Shown here: in pieces, positions 1 to 8,143 of the stretch
Position numbering within the stretch: the first letter of the stretch is position 1
Layout: every line of letters starts with the position of its first letter
Assembly (NCBI GenBank): GCA_016218095.1
Contig: JACREV010000088.1
Span: 1 to 25,803, forward strand
DNA length: 25,803 bases
Direction of reading: 5' to 3'
From: Deltaproteobacteria bacterium
Lineage (GTDB): Bacteria > Desulfobacterota > GWC2-55-46
Notes under the pieces: generated by a model
Told to the model about the DNA's origin: nothing
The model's database searches: none
The model's input: only the letters and a program-made list of their open reading frames with translations
Translations under genes and position numbers: made by a program

Positions 1-568
1 CGCCGAGCCCCCACTTCTTTTTGATGAGAGAGGGCTTTCTCATATTAGGCTGGTTTACGCCCGTGGGGATATAGACGCTCTCCCTGCCGTACTTCTTTTT
101 GATGTACTCCTTTTGCACGTTCGATACTACCGTAAGCACATGGGGGAACGCGACGGAGGGCGCCTCGGTGAATTTAAGGAAGAGCCTGCCGCCGAGCCCC
201 CAGCGCGAGCGCTTCCACTCAAGGCCGTGCCCCTGGACGACGACCTTCCTACCCCGGAGCCTCGGCAGGAACGAGAAGACCGCCGGGCCGAAGGCGTGGA
301 AGTGGACGATGTCGCAGTCGTGCTCCATGAGCTGTTTGACGGATGAGAAGAACGAGGCCGAGAGCTTCTGGAGCGATTTGGAGTTTATCGCGGGGACAGT
401 CTTTATCTTCATCCCCCTGTAGACCCCGTCCGTAGTGCCGGCCCCCCTCATCGAGTAGACGACTACCTCATGGCCGCGCTTTACGAGCCGCGAGCCGACC
501 TCCTCGGTATATTTTTCGATGCCCGCCCCGTAGGGCATGCCCTTTACGACCATGTAGACTATCTTCAT
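1..568 (-). CDS. GT4-family glycosyltransferase, N-terminal part (runs off window)
   Basis: This is the first ~189 residues of a glycosyltransferase; the C-terminal half lies beyond position 1. It begins MKIVYMVVKGMPYGAGIEKY, a Rossmann strand followed by the Gly-rich loop of GT-B enzymes. It continues with RGHEVVVYSMRG, CDIVHFHAFG and, near the cut, SVYIPTGV, which is the usual order in GT4 (Glycos_transf_1/4) enzymes. GT4 enzymes are retaining transferases that move a sugar from an NDP-sugar (or lipid donor) to a growing glycan at the cytoplasmic face. The ATG overlaps the stop of the upstream glycosyltransferase in an ATGA junction, so it is probably translationally coupled and the last visible gene of the polysaccharide operon. 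The donor and acceptor sugars cannot be read from the sequence. The family call is firm. Confidence 0.88.
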   Translation of the reverse strand, partial: MKIVYMVVKGMPYGAGIEKYTEEVGSRLVKRGHEVVVYSMRGAGTTDGVYRGMKIKTVPAINSKSLQKLSASFFSSVKQLMEHDCDIVHFHAFGPAVFSFLPRLRGRKVVVQGHGLEWKRSRWGLGGRLFLKFTEAPSVAFPHVLTVVSNVQKEYIKKKYGRESVYIPTGVNQPNMRKPSLIKKKWGLG

Positions 569-1766
569 AGCCGGGAATAGACCTCCATGAGCCTCTTGAG
601 GTGCTCCTCGGAGTTGTTCTCGCGCTCGACCTTGTCTCTGGCGTTTCTTCCCATCTTTTCGACGAGCGAGGGCGAAGAAAGAAGATATCCTATCTTCTCG
701 CGGAGCCCCTCGTAGTCGCCGTGCTTGAATAGCATCCCGGTCCTGCCCTCGGAGATCATCTCGGGCGTGCCGCCGAGATCAGAGCCTATGACGGGCTTTC
801 CGAAGGCGAAGGACTCGAGTATCGACATCGGCGCGTTCTCGTGCCACTCGGAAGGGAATACGATGAAGGCCGCGCCCTTGAACATCTCCTTGAGCCCGTC
901 TCCCGTCTTGTACCCCTCGAATGTCGCGTTCGCGATGCCGCTCTCTTTTGCGAACGCCTCGTACTCCTTCCTCATCGGCCCGTCGCCTACTATTTTAAGC
1001 TCCACGTCGAGCCCCTTTACTGCCTTGAGCATGGTGACCACGCCCTTCTCCTTCGAGAGCCTCCCGACATAGAGGATGTAGCCCTTGTCGGAGTAGACCG
1101 GCTCGAACTCGTCAATTTTTATGAAGTTCGGTATGTGGACGAGCTTTTTCTCGGGGAAGCCCGCCTCCAGGTGCTTCTTTAAAAGGAACTCGCTCGGAGA
1201 GATGAAACGGCTCACCCAGTCATACTTTCTAAACGCGCTCGCGAAGTATGATTCGACTGTATAGACGAGCGAAGAGATGAGCGACCCCTTGTGGCACCTG
1301 GACAATAAACAATTGTAGAAGGCCCCGTTGACGCATCTTGAGCAGACCGTCTCTCCCCGTATCATGAGGTAAGAGGGGCAGATGAGCTTGTAGTCGTGGA
1401 GGGTCATTACAAAGGGCACTTTTCTTGCCTTAGCCTCGTCGACAATCGATGTCGTGAGCCTGCCGTAGATATTGTGCCCGTGGACGATATCCGGATTGAA
1501 GGATTCGAGGAGTCCGGAGAACCCTCTCCGCGCCTCCCTCGAATAAACGAGTTTTGCGCTCGCAACGGCTTTTTTCGCCAGTCCCCCTTCGTATTTAAGC
1601 TCCGGCGCGAAGAAGCGCGAATAGGGCGAGGGGAAGTTCTTCTCAAAATGCATGGTGAAGGGGGCGACAGAGTGCCCGCCCTTTTTCAGCATCTCTATCT
1701 CGTCGAAGAAGACACGCTCGGAGCCCCGCGCATGTAGTAGAAATTGTTAGCGAATACGAACTTCAT
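565..1766 (-). CDS. GT4-family glycosyltransferase with an apparent 1-nt frameshift near its N terminus
   Basis: The main open frame (from Met at 1692, ~375 residues) is a GT4 enzyme. It shows NPDIVHGHNIYG, a Cys-rich insert (CxxxxxxxxxxxCxxC then two more Cys) seen in a GT4 subgroup, ILYVGRLSKEKGV, KIVGDGP, and the nucleotide-sugar site ENAPMSILESFAFGKPVIGSD-type (E-x7-E). The natural start lies further up: an ATG at 1766-1764, 4 nt after the GH20 stop, gives MKFVFANNFYYMRG and then breaks. Adding one base to the four-C run at 1724-1727 joins this to GSERVFFDEIEMLKKGGH, the expected GT4 N terminus. No usable start other than Met 1692 exists in the downstream frame before a stop. So this is either a sequencing or assembly error in a homopolymer or a real inactivating mutation; without the glycine-rich loop the 375-residue form would probably be inactive. 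The downstream end overlaps the next gene by ATGA. Confidence 0.85.
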
Positions 1767-1770
1767 GGCG

Positions 1771-3114
1771 TCACTTCCATTGCGACATCGGGTTCCAGTA
1801 TGCCTCGGCGGACCACCCGATGATATCGTCTATTATCGTCTTCTCCATCCTGTTCATGTGGAACCACGTCGTCGCTATCATCCCGAGCGGGGCCTCCTCG
1901 AGCCCGCCCGCGTATCTCGCAGACGAGAATATGTTCTTCTTCCTGTCCCACGTCGAGCCGAAGACCTTGAACCCTTTTTTCTGGAAGTACTTCATCGTGG
2001 AGAAATCGTTCGTGTCATAGTAATGGTAGTCGGCGATGACGACCTCCTTCGAGATGAGGCCGAGGGCCTTGTCAAACCCATCTGTCCCGTGGAGCTGTTT
2101 CCAGGACATCCTCCTGAACATGGAGGGGTGGAGGAACATGTCCCCCCAGATGATCGTCTTGACATTCTTCCTCTTCAGGTATTCCTGGACCCTGTTTATG
2201 TGGCGGGCGTAGGCCTCATGCGTTAATATCCTGTCCCCGTCCTTTACCTCGGGTTTTGTGGCCCAGTGGACGCCCCAGACCTCGTCGTGGCCTATGTGGA
2301 AGTACTCTGGGCTGAAGACGTCTGCAAGCTCGTCTATGAGGTCGAATACGATGGCGTAGACCTCATCCTTGTCCGGGTCGTATGTATGCGCATTCAGCAT
2401 GAGGGCCGGGTGGGCGGTCTTGAAAAGGTCCTTCTGGTGCGTGAGGAGCTGTATCTCCGGGACGACATTGAGCCCGAGCGACCTTGAGTGGGCGACTATA
2501 TCGTTCAGTGTCTCCATTGGCACCGCGCCCGGTCTTGCAAGCTCGGGGTGCGACCTGTAGACGACCATGTCGTCGGCCATTATGATGACGGTGTTGAATT
2601 TGAGGACCGCGGCCCTCGTGATGACCTCCTTCATGTAGGAGGAATCCGAGATGAGCGGCAGGTGCAGGGCCCTTATCCTTATGCCGGGGTAGTCCTCGAC
2701 AGTCGCCTTCCTGAAATAAAACCCCTGGGGGTCTTTCTCGAGCGTGTTTACGAGGGTCCTCGCCCCGTAGAGCGCGCCAGCCTCCGACCCGGCTCGGAGT
2801 ACCACCCGCCCGTCCTTGTGCGAGATTGCGTAGCCCTCCGGCCCGCGAACGTCGGTCTCCGGGACTATCTTTACGATTATCCCGCCGCCCTTGCCCTTAA
2901 ACGCGTAACCTGTCTTTTTGAGGAGCTCGGATTTAAGGAACGCCGCGGCAGATGCGCACCTCTCGCACGCCTCTATCCCGGTCGAGGGGCCGACCCTCTT
3001 GCCTGCATCGAAGAGGCGGACGAGCTTCGGGGCCGGGACATCGACGGCGCGGGCAGTCCCCGTTGCCGCGATTAAAAGGAAAGCCGAGACGATGAAGGCG
3101 AATACTCTTCTCAA
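1771..3114 (-). CDS. Exported GH20-type beta-N-acetylhexosaminidase-like glycosidase
   Basis: About 447 residues. The N terminus MRRVFAFIVSAFLLIAATG...ARA is a Sec signal peptide with likely cleavage after ARA (~residue 23), so the protein acts in the periplasm or outside. Residues ~80-140 (GPEGYAISHKDGRVVLRAGS, ALYGARTL) match the GH20 N-terminal accessory domain. The barrel follows from ~DYPGIRIRALHLP, with NVVPEIQLLTH and YFHIGHDEVWG; Asp277-Glu278 is the Asp-Glu catalytic pair of GH20 enzymes, which use the substrate acetamido group. The start is a TTG at 3114: it overlaps the flippase stop as TTGA, parallel to the ATGA junctions of its neighbours, and has GAGGAG upstream. A longer open frame upstream is only a shadow of the flippase gene. 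Lying between flippase and glycosyltransferase genes, it probably trims or edits the exported amino-sugar-containing glycan; that role is inferred, and the true linkage is unknown. Confidence 0.8.
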   Translation of the reverse strand: MRRVFAFIVSAFLLIAATGTARAVDVPAPKLVRLFDAGKRVGPSTGIEACERCASAAAFLKSELLKKTGYAFKGKGGGIIVKIVPETDVRGPEGYAISHKDGRVVLRAGSEAGALYGARTLVNTLEKDPQGFYFRKATVEDYPGIRIRALHLPLISDSSYMKEVITRAAVLKFNTVIIMADDMVVYRSHPELARPGAVPMETLNDIVAHSRSLGLNVVPEIQLLTHQKDLFKTAHPALMLNAHTYDPDKDEVYAIVFDLIDELADVFSPEYFHIGHDEVWGVHWATKPEVKDGDRILTHEAYARHINRVQEYLKRKNVKTIIWGDMFLHPSMFRRMSWKQLHGTDGFDKALGLISKEVVIADYHYYDTNDFSTMKYFQKKGFKVFGSTWDRKKNIFSSARYAGGLEEAPLGMIATTWFHMNRMEKTIIDDIIGWSAEAYWNPMSQWK

Positions 3115-4463
3115 AAACCTCTCCTCGGTCCGAAGAAAGATACGCAGAGCCGGAAGGCCACGACTACAGGGTTTATGTAGCTCACCTTGAGGAACCGGTT
3201 TGTGAGGAAGTGTGTCGCGATGAACATGACGACGATGCTTGCAAAGAGCGCGACGCCTGAACCTGTAACGCCCCATAACGGTATGAAGGCGAAGTTGAGC
3301 GCGATGTTCGAGGAGGCCGAGATGACGACTGTAGCGGCGAGGAGGTCGGGCCTCTCCATGCCGTTTACTACGCTCCCGAGGAGCCTCACGAAAGGCGCGA
3401 GGAGCCCCCAGAGCCCGATGAGCCTCAAAACCGTCACGGCCTCTGTCCCGTTGTATTTCCCGGCGTATAGGAGGTCCAGTAGAGTCCCGGGGAAGGCGAC
3501 GAGTATGACCGAGGCCGGGAAGAATATGACGAGCATATAGGCAAGGTACTTCTCGTATATCTCGCCCGCCCTCGCGTAGCCCCCTCCGCCCCGGCTCTCC
3601 CTTGAGGTGAGAGGGAATACTATCATGTTGAAGGCCTCGCCCATCATGTAGAAGAACTGAATGAAGACCATCGCCGCGCCGAATACCGCGACGGCAGTCG
3701 CGTCCATGAGTAGCCCGATTATCACGGGGCTCGACTGGTTGTATACGTTCATCCCGACGTTGTTGATGAGCGCGTGCTTCGAGAAGAAGAAGATCTTCTT
3801 CATCCACTCCGGGTCGACGCGGGAGGAGAGAGATACCTTGCCGAACATATGGACCCAGCCCTGCACGGAGTTGACCATGTAGACGGCGGATAACAGCAGT
3901 ATCACGTTCCTCGCGGTGACGAGCGATTCCCTGAAGAGATAGAAACCGATGAGGAATATGACGAAGAGTGAGAGGTCGAGCGCGAACACGCGGCCGATCT
4001 CGAGCCGGGCGGTGAGATACTGCTTCGGCTGGTTGTTAAGGAGCATCGAGACCATGAGGATGGGGAGGAGCCGGAGGAGCTCGCCTACGCCGGCTCCCCC
4101 GAACCAATCGGACGCGAAGAACGAAAGGACGACGAGCGCGACGGTCGAGGCCGCCAAGAGGACGGCCTTGAAGACGAGCGAATTGAAGAGTATCGCCGGA
4201 GAATCGCCCTCCCCCCTCTCGGCGATGTACTTTATTATCGCTTGTCCCACGGCTACGTCGACCGACGAGACGAGTATGACCCTGAAGGACTCGGATAAGA
4301 GGAACGCGCCGAACTCCTCCTTGGGCAGCTGGCGTATTATGAGGATGCCGAATACCACGCCGAAGAGGCCTACGACGCCCTTGTCCATTATGGCGTAGAA
4401 CCCCTTTACCCTCGTCGGAGAGCTGAACGCCCTCTTGAACCTGCTTGAGAGGTAATCCTTCAT
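3111..4463 (-). CDS. Wzx-type polysaccharide flippase (MOP superfamily)
   Basis: A 450-residue, very hydrophobic protein with about 12-14 membrane segments. It starts MKDYLSSRFKRAFSSPTRVKGF, then a first helix AIMDKGVVGLFGVVFGILIIRQLPKEEFGAFLL, the typical entry of RfbX/Wzx-like oligosaccharide flippases (RQLPxxEFGxF). Family members move undecaprenyl-linked oligosaccharide units across the inner membrane. The Arg/Glu-rich loop ~residues 265-280 (SRESRGGGGYARAGEIYEKY) and the later ALNFAFIPLWGVTGSGVALF helix pair are also typical. The ATG overlaps the methyltransferase stop (ATGA), and the TGA overlaps the TTG of the GH20 gene. Substrate cannot be inferred. MurJ (lipid II flippase) is the main alternative, but the glycan context favours Wzx. 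Confidence 0.87.
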   Translation of the reverse strand: MKDYLSSRFKRAFSSPTRVKGFYAIMDKGVVGLFGVVFGILIIRQLPKEEFGAFLLSESFRVILVSSVDVAVGQAIIKYIAERGEGDSPAILFNSLVFKAVLLAASTVALVVLSFFASDWFGGAGVGELLRLLPILMVSMLLNNQPKQYLTARLEIGRVFALDLSLFVIFLIGFYLFRESLVTARNVILLLSAVYMVNSVQGWVHMFGKVSLSSRVDPEWMKKIFFFSKHALINNVGMNVYNQSSPVIIGLLMDATAVAVFGAAMVFIQFFYMMGEAFNMIVFPLTSRESRGGGGYARAGEIYEKYLAYMLVIFFPASVILVAFPGTLLDLLYAGKYNGTEAVTVLRLIGLWGLLAPFVRLLGSVVNGMERPDLLAATVVISASSNIALNFAFIPLWGVTGSGVALFASIVVMFIATHFLTNRFLKVSYINPVVVAFRLCVSFFGPRRGF

Positions 4464-5194
4464 CTGCCCTTGATGCGGGTGTTGGCCGCAAGCAGCATGA
4501 CCGACCCGTTGAATACCCTGGCGAAGAGCGTCTTCGAGACCTTGTAAGTGAGGACCCTCACCGGGTTTATTACTTTCCCGAGCTTCGAGATGTGCGGGTT
4601 ATCAGGGTTGTCGACATTCTGGGAGATTATCTCGTAGGCGACGACTTCGAAGCCTGCGCCTCTCAAGAGCCCCGTGAGCGAGCTCATCTTGAAGTACTGT
4701 ATGTGCCCGAGCTTCCTCCGGTTGTCCTCTCTCGTGTAACGCCCGGTCTTGTCGTTCGCCCAGTACCAGAGCGAGTCTTCCAGCGGGACCTTAATGACGA
4801 GGTGTCTGGCTACCTGGCTTAAGGCCCTTAAGACCTTTCCCGGGTCTTCGAGGTGCTCAAGGACGTCCATGAGCATGATGATGTCGGCCTTGCCTTCGCC
4901 AATGGGGAGAGACTCGATCCGGGCGTTCACGAAGTCCGCCTCCGGGTTATTTCTCCTCGCGGCCTCGAGCATGTCGAGGGAGATGTCGAGCCCTATGACC
5001 TTCGCGTCCGGATAGGCCTCGGCCATGCCCTTTGCGATGAGCCCGGCCCCGCACCCTATGTCGCAGATGACCCTGGGGGAGAGCCTCTCTCCGATGAGCT
5101 TTCTCACCTTCTCGATCTTCCAGGGGCTGTCCTCGACGTGGAGGGTCGTGTTTATCTTCGTATAGTCCTTCCTGTGGAAGTCCGAGATGCTCAT
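4460..5194 (-). CDS. Class I SAM-dependent methyltransferase
   Basis: A 244-residue Rossmann-fold methyltransferase. Motif I is VICDIGCGAGLIAKGMAE (SAM-binding glycine loop, ~residues 40-57), motif II VIGLDISLDMLEAA, and motif IV/post-motif DIIMLMDVLEHLEDPGKVL. A C-terminal part FKMSSLTGLLRGAGFEVVAYEI is typical of small Methyltransf_11/25 enzymes. It probably methylates a sugar or lipid-linked intermediate of the polysaccharide, since it sits between O-antigen ligase and flippase genes and overlaps both by 4 bp (ATGA). The acceptor is not shown by the sequence. The family call is secure; the role is inferred from context. Confidence 0.88.
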   Translation of the reverse strand: MSISDFHRKDYTKINTTLHVEDSPWKIEKVRKLIGERLSPRVICDIGCGAGLIAKGMAEAYPDAKVIGLDISLDMLEAARRNNPEADFVNARIESLPIGEGKADIIMLMDVLEHLEDPGKVLRALSQVARHLVIKVPLEDSLWYWANDKTGRYTREDNRRKLGHIQYFKMSSLTGLLRGAGFEVVAYEIISQNVDNPDNPHISKLGKVINPVRVLTYKVSKTLFARVFNGSVMLLAANTRIKGR

Positions 5195-6738
5195 GCTGAG
5201 GCCTTTCCGGGGGCGGGGTCTTCCGCCATCCCCTTTGAGAAGAGCAACCCTGCGAAGAGCCAGAAGTAGAAGCTCACAGCCCTGTAGGTGAACGCAGACC
5301 CCAGGACGGTCTCGACTATCATTATCACAATAAACCCGAGGAACATGAGGGATAAGGTCCTCGTCTCGGCGTCCTTGCCCGTCATAAGGAGCATTTTGCC
5401 CTGCTTTATGAACCTTGAGAGCATGACGATGAAGGCGAGGAGCCCGAAGAAACCTATCTGGGCGAAGATGTTGACGAAGCCTACGTCCGTGAGGAGCGCG
5501 AGCCGCTCGTCTGCAAAGTCAAGGCCGGATATCCTGTCGACCTCGACAAAGGCGGAGGTCCCGCTTGCGGTGCCGGTGACGTCGCTGCCTATGAGCCCGG
5601 GCCCGACCCCGAACCAGAAGAAGTCCCTCGCTATCCTGTATGTGACATATGTGAGTATGTAGAGCCTCGTCCTCTCAAGCGTGTGCGAGAGGTAATCCGG
5701 CGAGAACATGCCGATGAACCTCTCTATCGGGTTCGAGGTGACCTCCCCGGAGAGAGACCCGGCGAAGCCGTAATAGACGATGAGGAACGGCACGACCATG
5801 AGCGGGAGGCCGAGGAGGGCCGTTGTCTTCACCTTCCTGCCGCAGCGCCAGTTCATGTAGATGAAGGCCAGGTACATGGCCACCCAGCCCTTTCTGGAGA
5901 AGCTCGCCACAAGGACCATTGCGCCGAGTAGGATTGTCGCGGTCGTGACGAGCCCCTTGTCATTGCAGACATAGCGCCTCGCGAGCGGGAGGCACAGGAG
6001 CAAAGCTATGTAGTTGCCGTATACGCCGTACCGAAGTAGCGTGCCGCAGACCCGGAGCCCCTCTGAGCTCAGGGTGATGTCCTGGACCCTCAATATCTTC
6101 TCCCCGACGACGATGTCCTTTGGCCTGAAGAAGTCGTATACGTACTCGCCGCCGACCATCTGCACGAGCCCGGCGAATATCTGGAGGACGCCGCTCGCGA
6201 TGAATATCGAGAGGAAGACCTTGAGGTCCTTTCTCGTGTAATCCGACTGGGTGATGATGAAGAAGAGGAAGACGTACCTGAAGACGCTCTTTACGCCGAG
6301 GGCCGCGACGGCCGGGGGCACGGAGTTCACGACCGTCGAGGCGAGGACCGCGCCCGCGAGCACGAATATGGGCAGATCGATCTTCGTCCTCCGCCAGCCG
6401 CGGCCGCGCAAGATGTTCTCTCCTACGACAACGACGAAGATGAGGAATATCGTCGCCTCGGCCCCGTACCTGAAGAGCGGATAGAGCTGGTCGGGCGCGT
6501 ATTTGAGGAAGAGCTCCTCGAAGGGGAGGTACGCGGCGTAGCCCATGATAAAGGCCTTCCGGAACTTATATACTGCCGGGAAGGCGATGACGAAGGAGAG
6601 GGCCGCGCCTGCAACGGGGTTGGTCGTGATGAGGAACCCTATGGCGGATGACACGAGGACCGTAGCTGCGGCGAGGGTAACCACATACGGGCTTAAAGCC
6701 CGGGTCTCGGATGTACGGGTCCAGGTGTTTTCAGGCAT
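5191..6738 (-). CDS. O-antigen ligase / Wzy-type polymerase family membrane protein
   Basis: A 515-residue polytopic inner-membrane protein with about 11-12 hydrophobic segments. It has a large extracytoplasmic loop in the C-terminal half containing ERTRLYILTYVTYRIARDF and FWFGVGPGLIGSD. The Arg-rich segment followed by Gly-x-Gly-x-Gly is the hallmark of the Wzy_C/O-antigen ligase family (WaaL and related polymerases), which act on undecaprenyl-linked glycans at the periplasmic face. Whether it ligates glycan to lipid A or polymerises repeats cannot be told from sequence. The ATG lies inside the end of the upstream kinase gene (8-bp overlap), and the stop overlaps the methyltransferase start. 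Confidence 0.82.
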   Translation of the reverse strand: MPENTWTRTSETRALSPYVVTLAAATVLVSSAIGFLITTNPVAGAALSFVIAFPAVYKFRKAFIMGYAAYLPFEELFLKYAPDQLYPLFRYGAEATIFLIFVVVVGENILRGRGWRRTKIDLPIFVLAGAVLASTVVNSVPPAVAALGVKSVFRYVFLFFIITQSDYTRKDLKVFLSIFIASGVLQIFAGLVQMVGGEYVYDFFRPKDIVVGEKILRVQDITLSSEGLRVCGTLLRYGVYGNYIALLLCLPLARRYVCNDKGLVTTATILLGAMVLVASFSRKGWVAMYLAFIYMNWRCGRKVKTTALLGLPLMVVPFLIVYYGFAGSLSGEVTSNPIERFIGMFSPDYLSHTLERTRLYILTYVTYRIARDFFWFGVGPGLIGSDVTGTASGTSAFVEVDRISGLDFADERLALLTDVGFVNIFAQIGFFGLLAFIVMLSRFIKQGKMLLMTGKDAETRTLSLMFLGFIVIMIVETVLGSAFTYRAVSFYFWLFAGLLFSKGMAEDPAPGKASA

Positions 6739-8143
6739 TGCCTATATGGTCGAGCGCGAGCCCGAGGAGCATTGATGCGTTCCGTGTTACCTTTTCGCCC
6801 TCGGTGTCTCTCTTGAGCCCCGCCTCTTCGTGCCTTGCGGCGACGTCGATATAATGGAGCAGGACCTCGACGAGATAGAGCGACAGGAGCGCAAACGTAT
6901 CATTCGCGCCTGTACCCGTCCTCTCTTCGTAAAGTCCCGTGAGTTTCGAGTATCTCTCAGCCTTAAGTTCCGCGAATATCCCTTTGGCGTCCCTGCCGGA
7001 GATGAGCGTTTCGCTGTGGAGGATGAAGTTGTAAATATCCCATAGAGGCGCCCGCATCGCCGCGAGCTCCCAGTCGAAGACAAAGAGCTCTTGTCCCTTG
7101 AGGTATACGTTCCACGGGGTAAAGTCGCCGTGGGAGAGTCCGAGTCGAAGGTCCTTGCCGTCGAGCGCCGCTCTGAGCCTCTTTATGCCGCCTTCAACGG
7201 CCTCGATGAGCTGTCTCTGGGTTCCTCTCGCGCCGGAGAGCCTTTTTAATGACGCCTCCGCGCGCGCGATGACTTGAGAGCCCTTTACGGCTATATTTGT
7301 TTTTTCAAAAAGCTCGGAGAGCGCGCTTGCGTGCCTCTCGTCGAGGACCCTCGCCACCTCTGAAAAACCGGCTGGAGGGGGCGTCTGGACGAGGACGGTG
7401 TCTCCTCCGCCGTCGATCGTGCCGAAGAATACGTGCACGGGGGTCTTCATCCGGGATAACTTTATCGACCCGAGCCCTTTCAACGCCTTTGATTCGTCCT
7501 CGACCCTCTTGCGTGCCTGGACGGTCGAGGCTATCTTCGCGTAAGCGATCGTCGCCGCCTGCCTGTCCATCACCTGGGCCGTGAACTTCTGGTAATAGCC
7601 GTTCGCGCCCGTGTATATGACGAGGTCTATCCCGTCTTCGTTCAGGACCCTTGAGAGGAACGCCTTAAGGACGCCGCCCGAGTGCCTGGAGTCCGCGCGC
7701 GCGGCGACGATTACCCTGTACGGAAAGACGAGCTCGGGCCTCCCTGCGATGTTCAGGGCTTTTGTTACTCGCCACGCCGTCTTTGCCTTGAGGCTCGAGG
7801 GTTTGACTATATTACCACAATTTCTTATGAGGTTCCTGTCATTAGGAAGGAGCCACCTGGGGTTCGAAAAAGACGGCATGACGATGTGGGACGAGAGAAG
7901 GTCAAAGCCCGCTTTCGAGAGCCTCTTTCGTACCGCCGCGTCGCTAAGCCTCGTGGAAGCGAGGATGAGGACCGATTCTGCCCCGTCGATGGAGCCGAGG
8001 CCGTTCAACGCGCCGCCCGATGGCTCGACGGCCCTTGCGCCCGCAGGAAGGTTCAGGCGAGCGGAGAGCCCCGCGTCAGTAACGACAGTAAGGTCTCCCC
8101 CCTCTGGCGCGAGATAAAGGCATCCACCGAGCCTCCTATCCAT
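6731..8143 (-). CDS. Aminoglycoside-phosphotransferase-like kinase with extra N-terminal region
   Basis: 470 residues. The C-terminal half is an APH/choline-kinase-fold phosphotransferase: GLSHGDFTPWNVYL (~residues 335-348) is the Brenner/catalytic loop with the base Asp and Mg-binding Asn, and FVFDWELA (~354-361) is the metal-binding motif, followed by PLWDIYNF. Such kinases phosphorylate small hydroxylated substrates. In glycan loci the substrate is probably a sugar or lipid carrier intermediate rather than an antibiotic; that is inference. The N-terminal ~110 residues hold AGFDLLSSHIVMPSFSNPRW, which recalls the tail of a SAM methyltransferase, but no SAM glycine loop is present; this resemblance is tentative. 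The gene overlaps both neighbours by 8 bp, including ATGGATAG with the upstream NTase/kinase fusion. Confidence 0.78.
   Translation of the reverse strand: MDRRLGGCLYLAPEGGDLTVVTDAGLSARLNLPAGARAVEPSGGALNGLGSIDGAESVLILASTRLSDAAVRKRLSKAGFDLLSSHIVMPSFSNPRWLLPNDRNLIRNCGNIVKPSSLKAKTAWRVTKALNIAGRPELVFPYRVIVAARADSRHSGGVLKAFLSRVLNEDGIDLVIYTGANGYYQKFTAQVMDRQAATIAYAKIASTVQARKRVEDESKALKGLGSIKLSRMKTPVHVFFGTIDGGGDTVLVQTPPPAGFSEVARVLDERHASALSELFEKTNIAVKGSQVIARAEASLKRLSGARGTQRQLIEAVEGGIKRLRAALDGKDLRLGLSHGDFTPWNVYLKGQELFVFDWELAAMRAPLWDIYNFILHSETLISGRDAKGIFAELKAERYSKLTGLYEERTGTGANDTFALLSLYLVEVLLHYIDVAARHEEAGLKRDTEGEKVTRNASMLLGLALDHIGNA

Noticed and set aside
3115..3807. Upstream extension of the GH20 open frame (a 678-codon frame ending at 1771)
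   Set aside because: The extra N-terminal part is Arg/His-rich and antiframe to the well-supported flippase gene; the signal peptide and TTGA overlap place the start at 3114.
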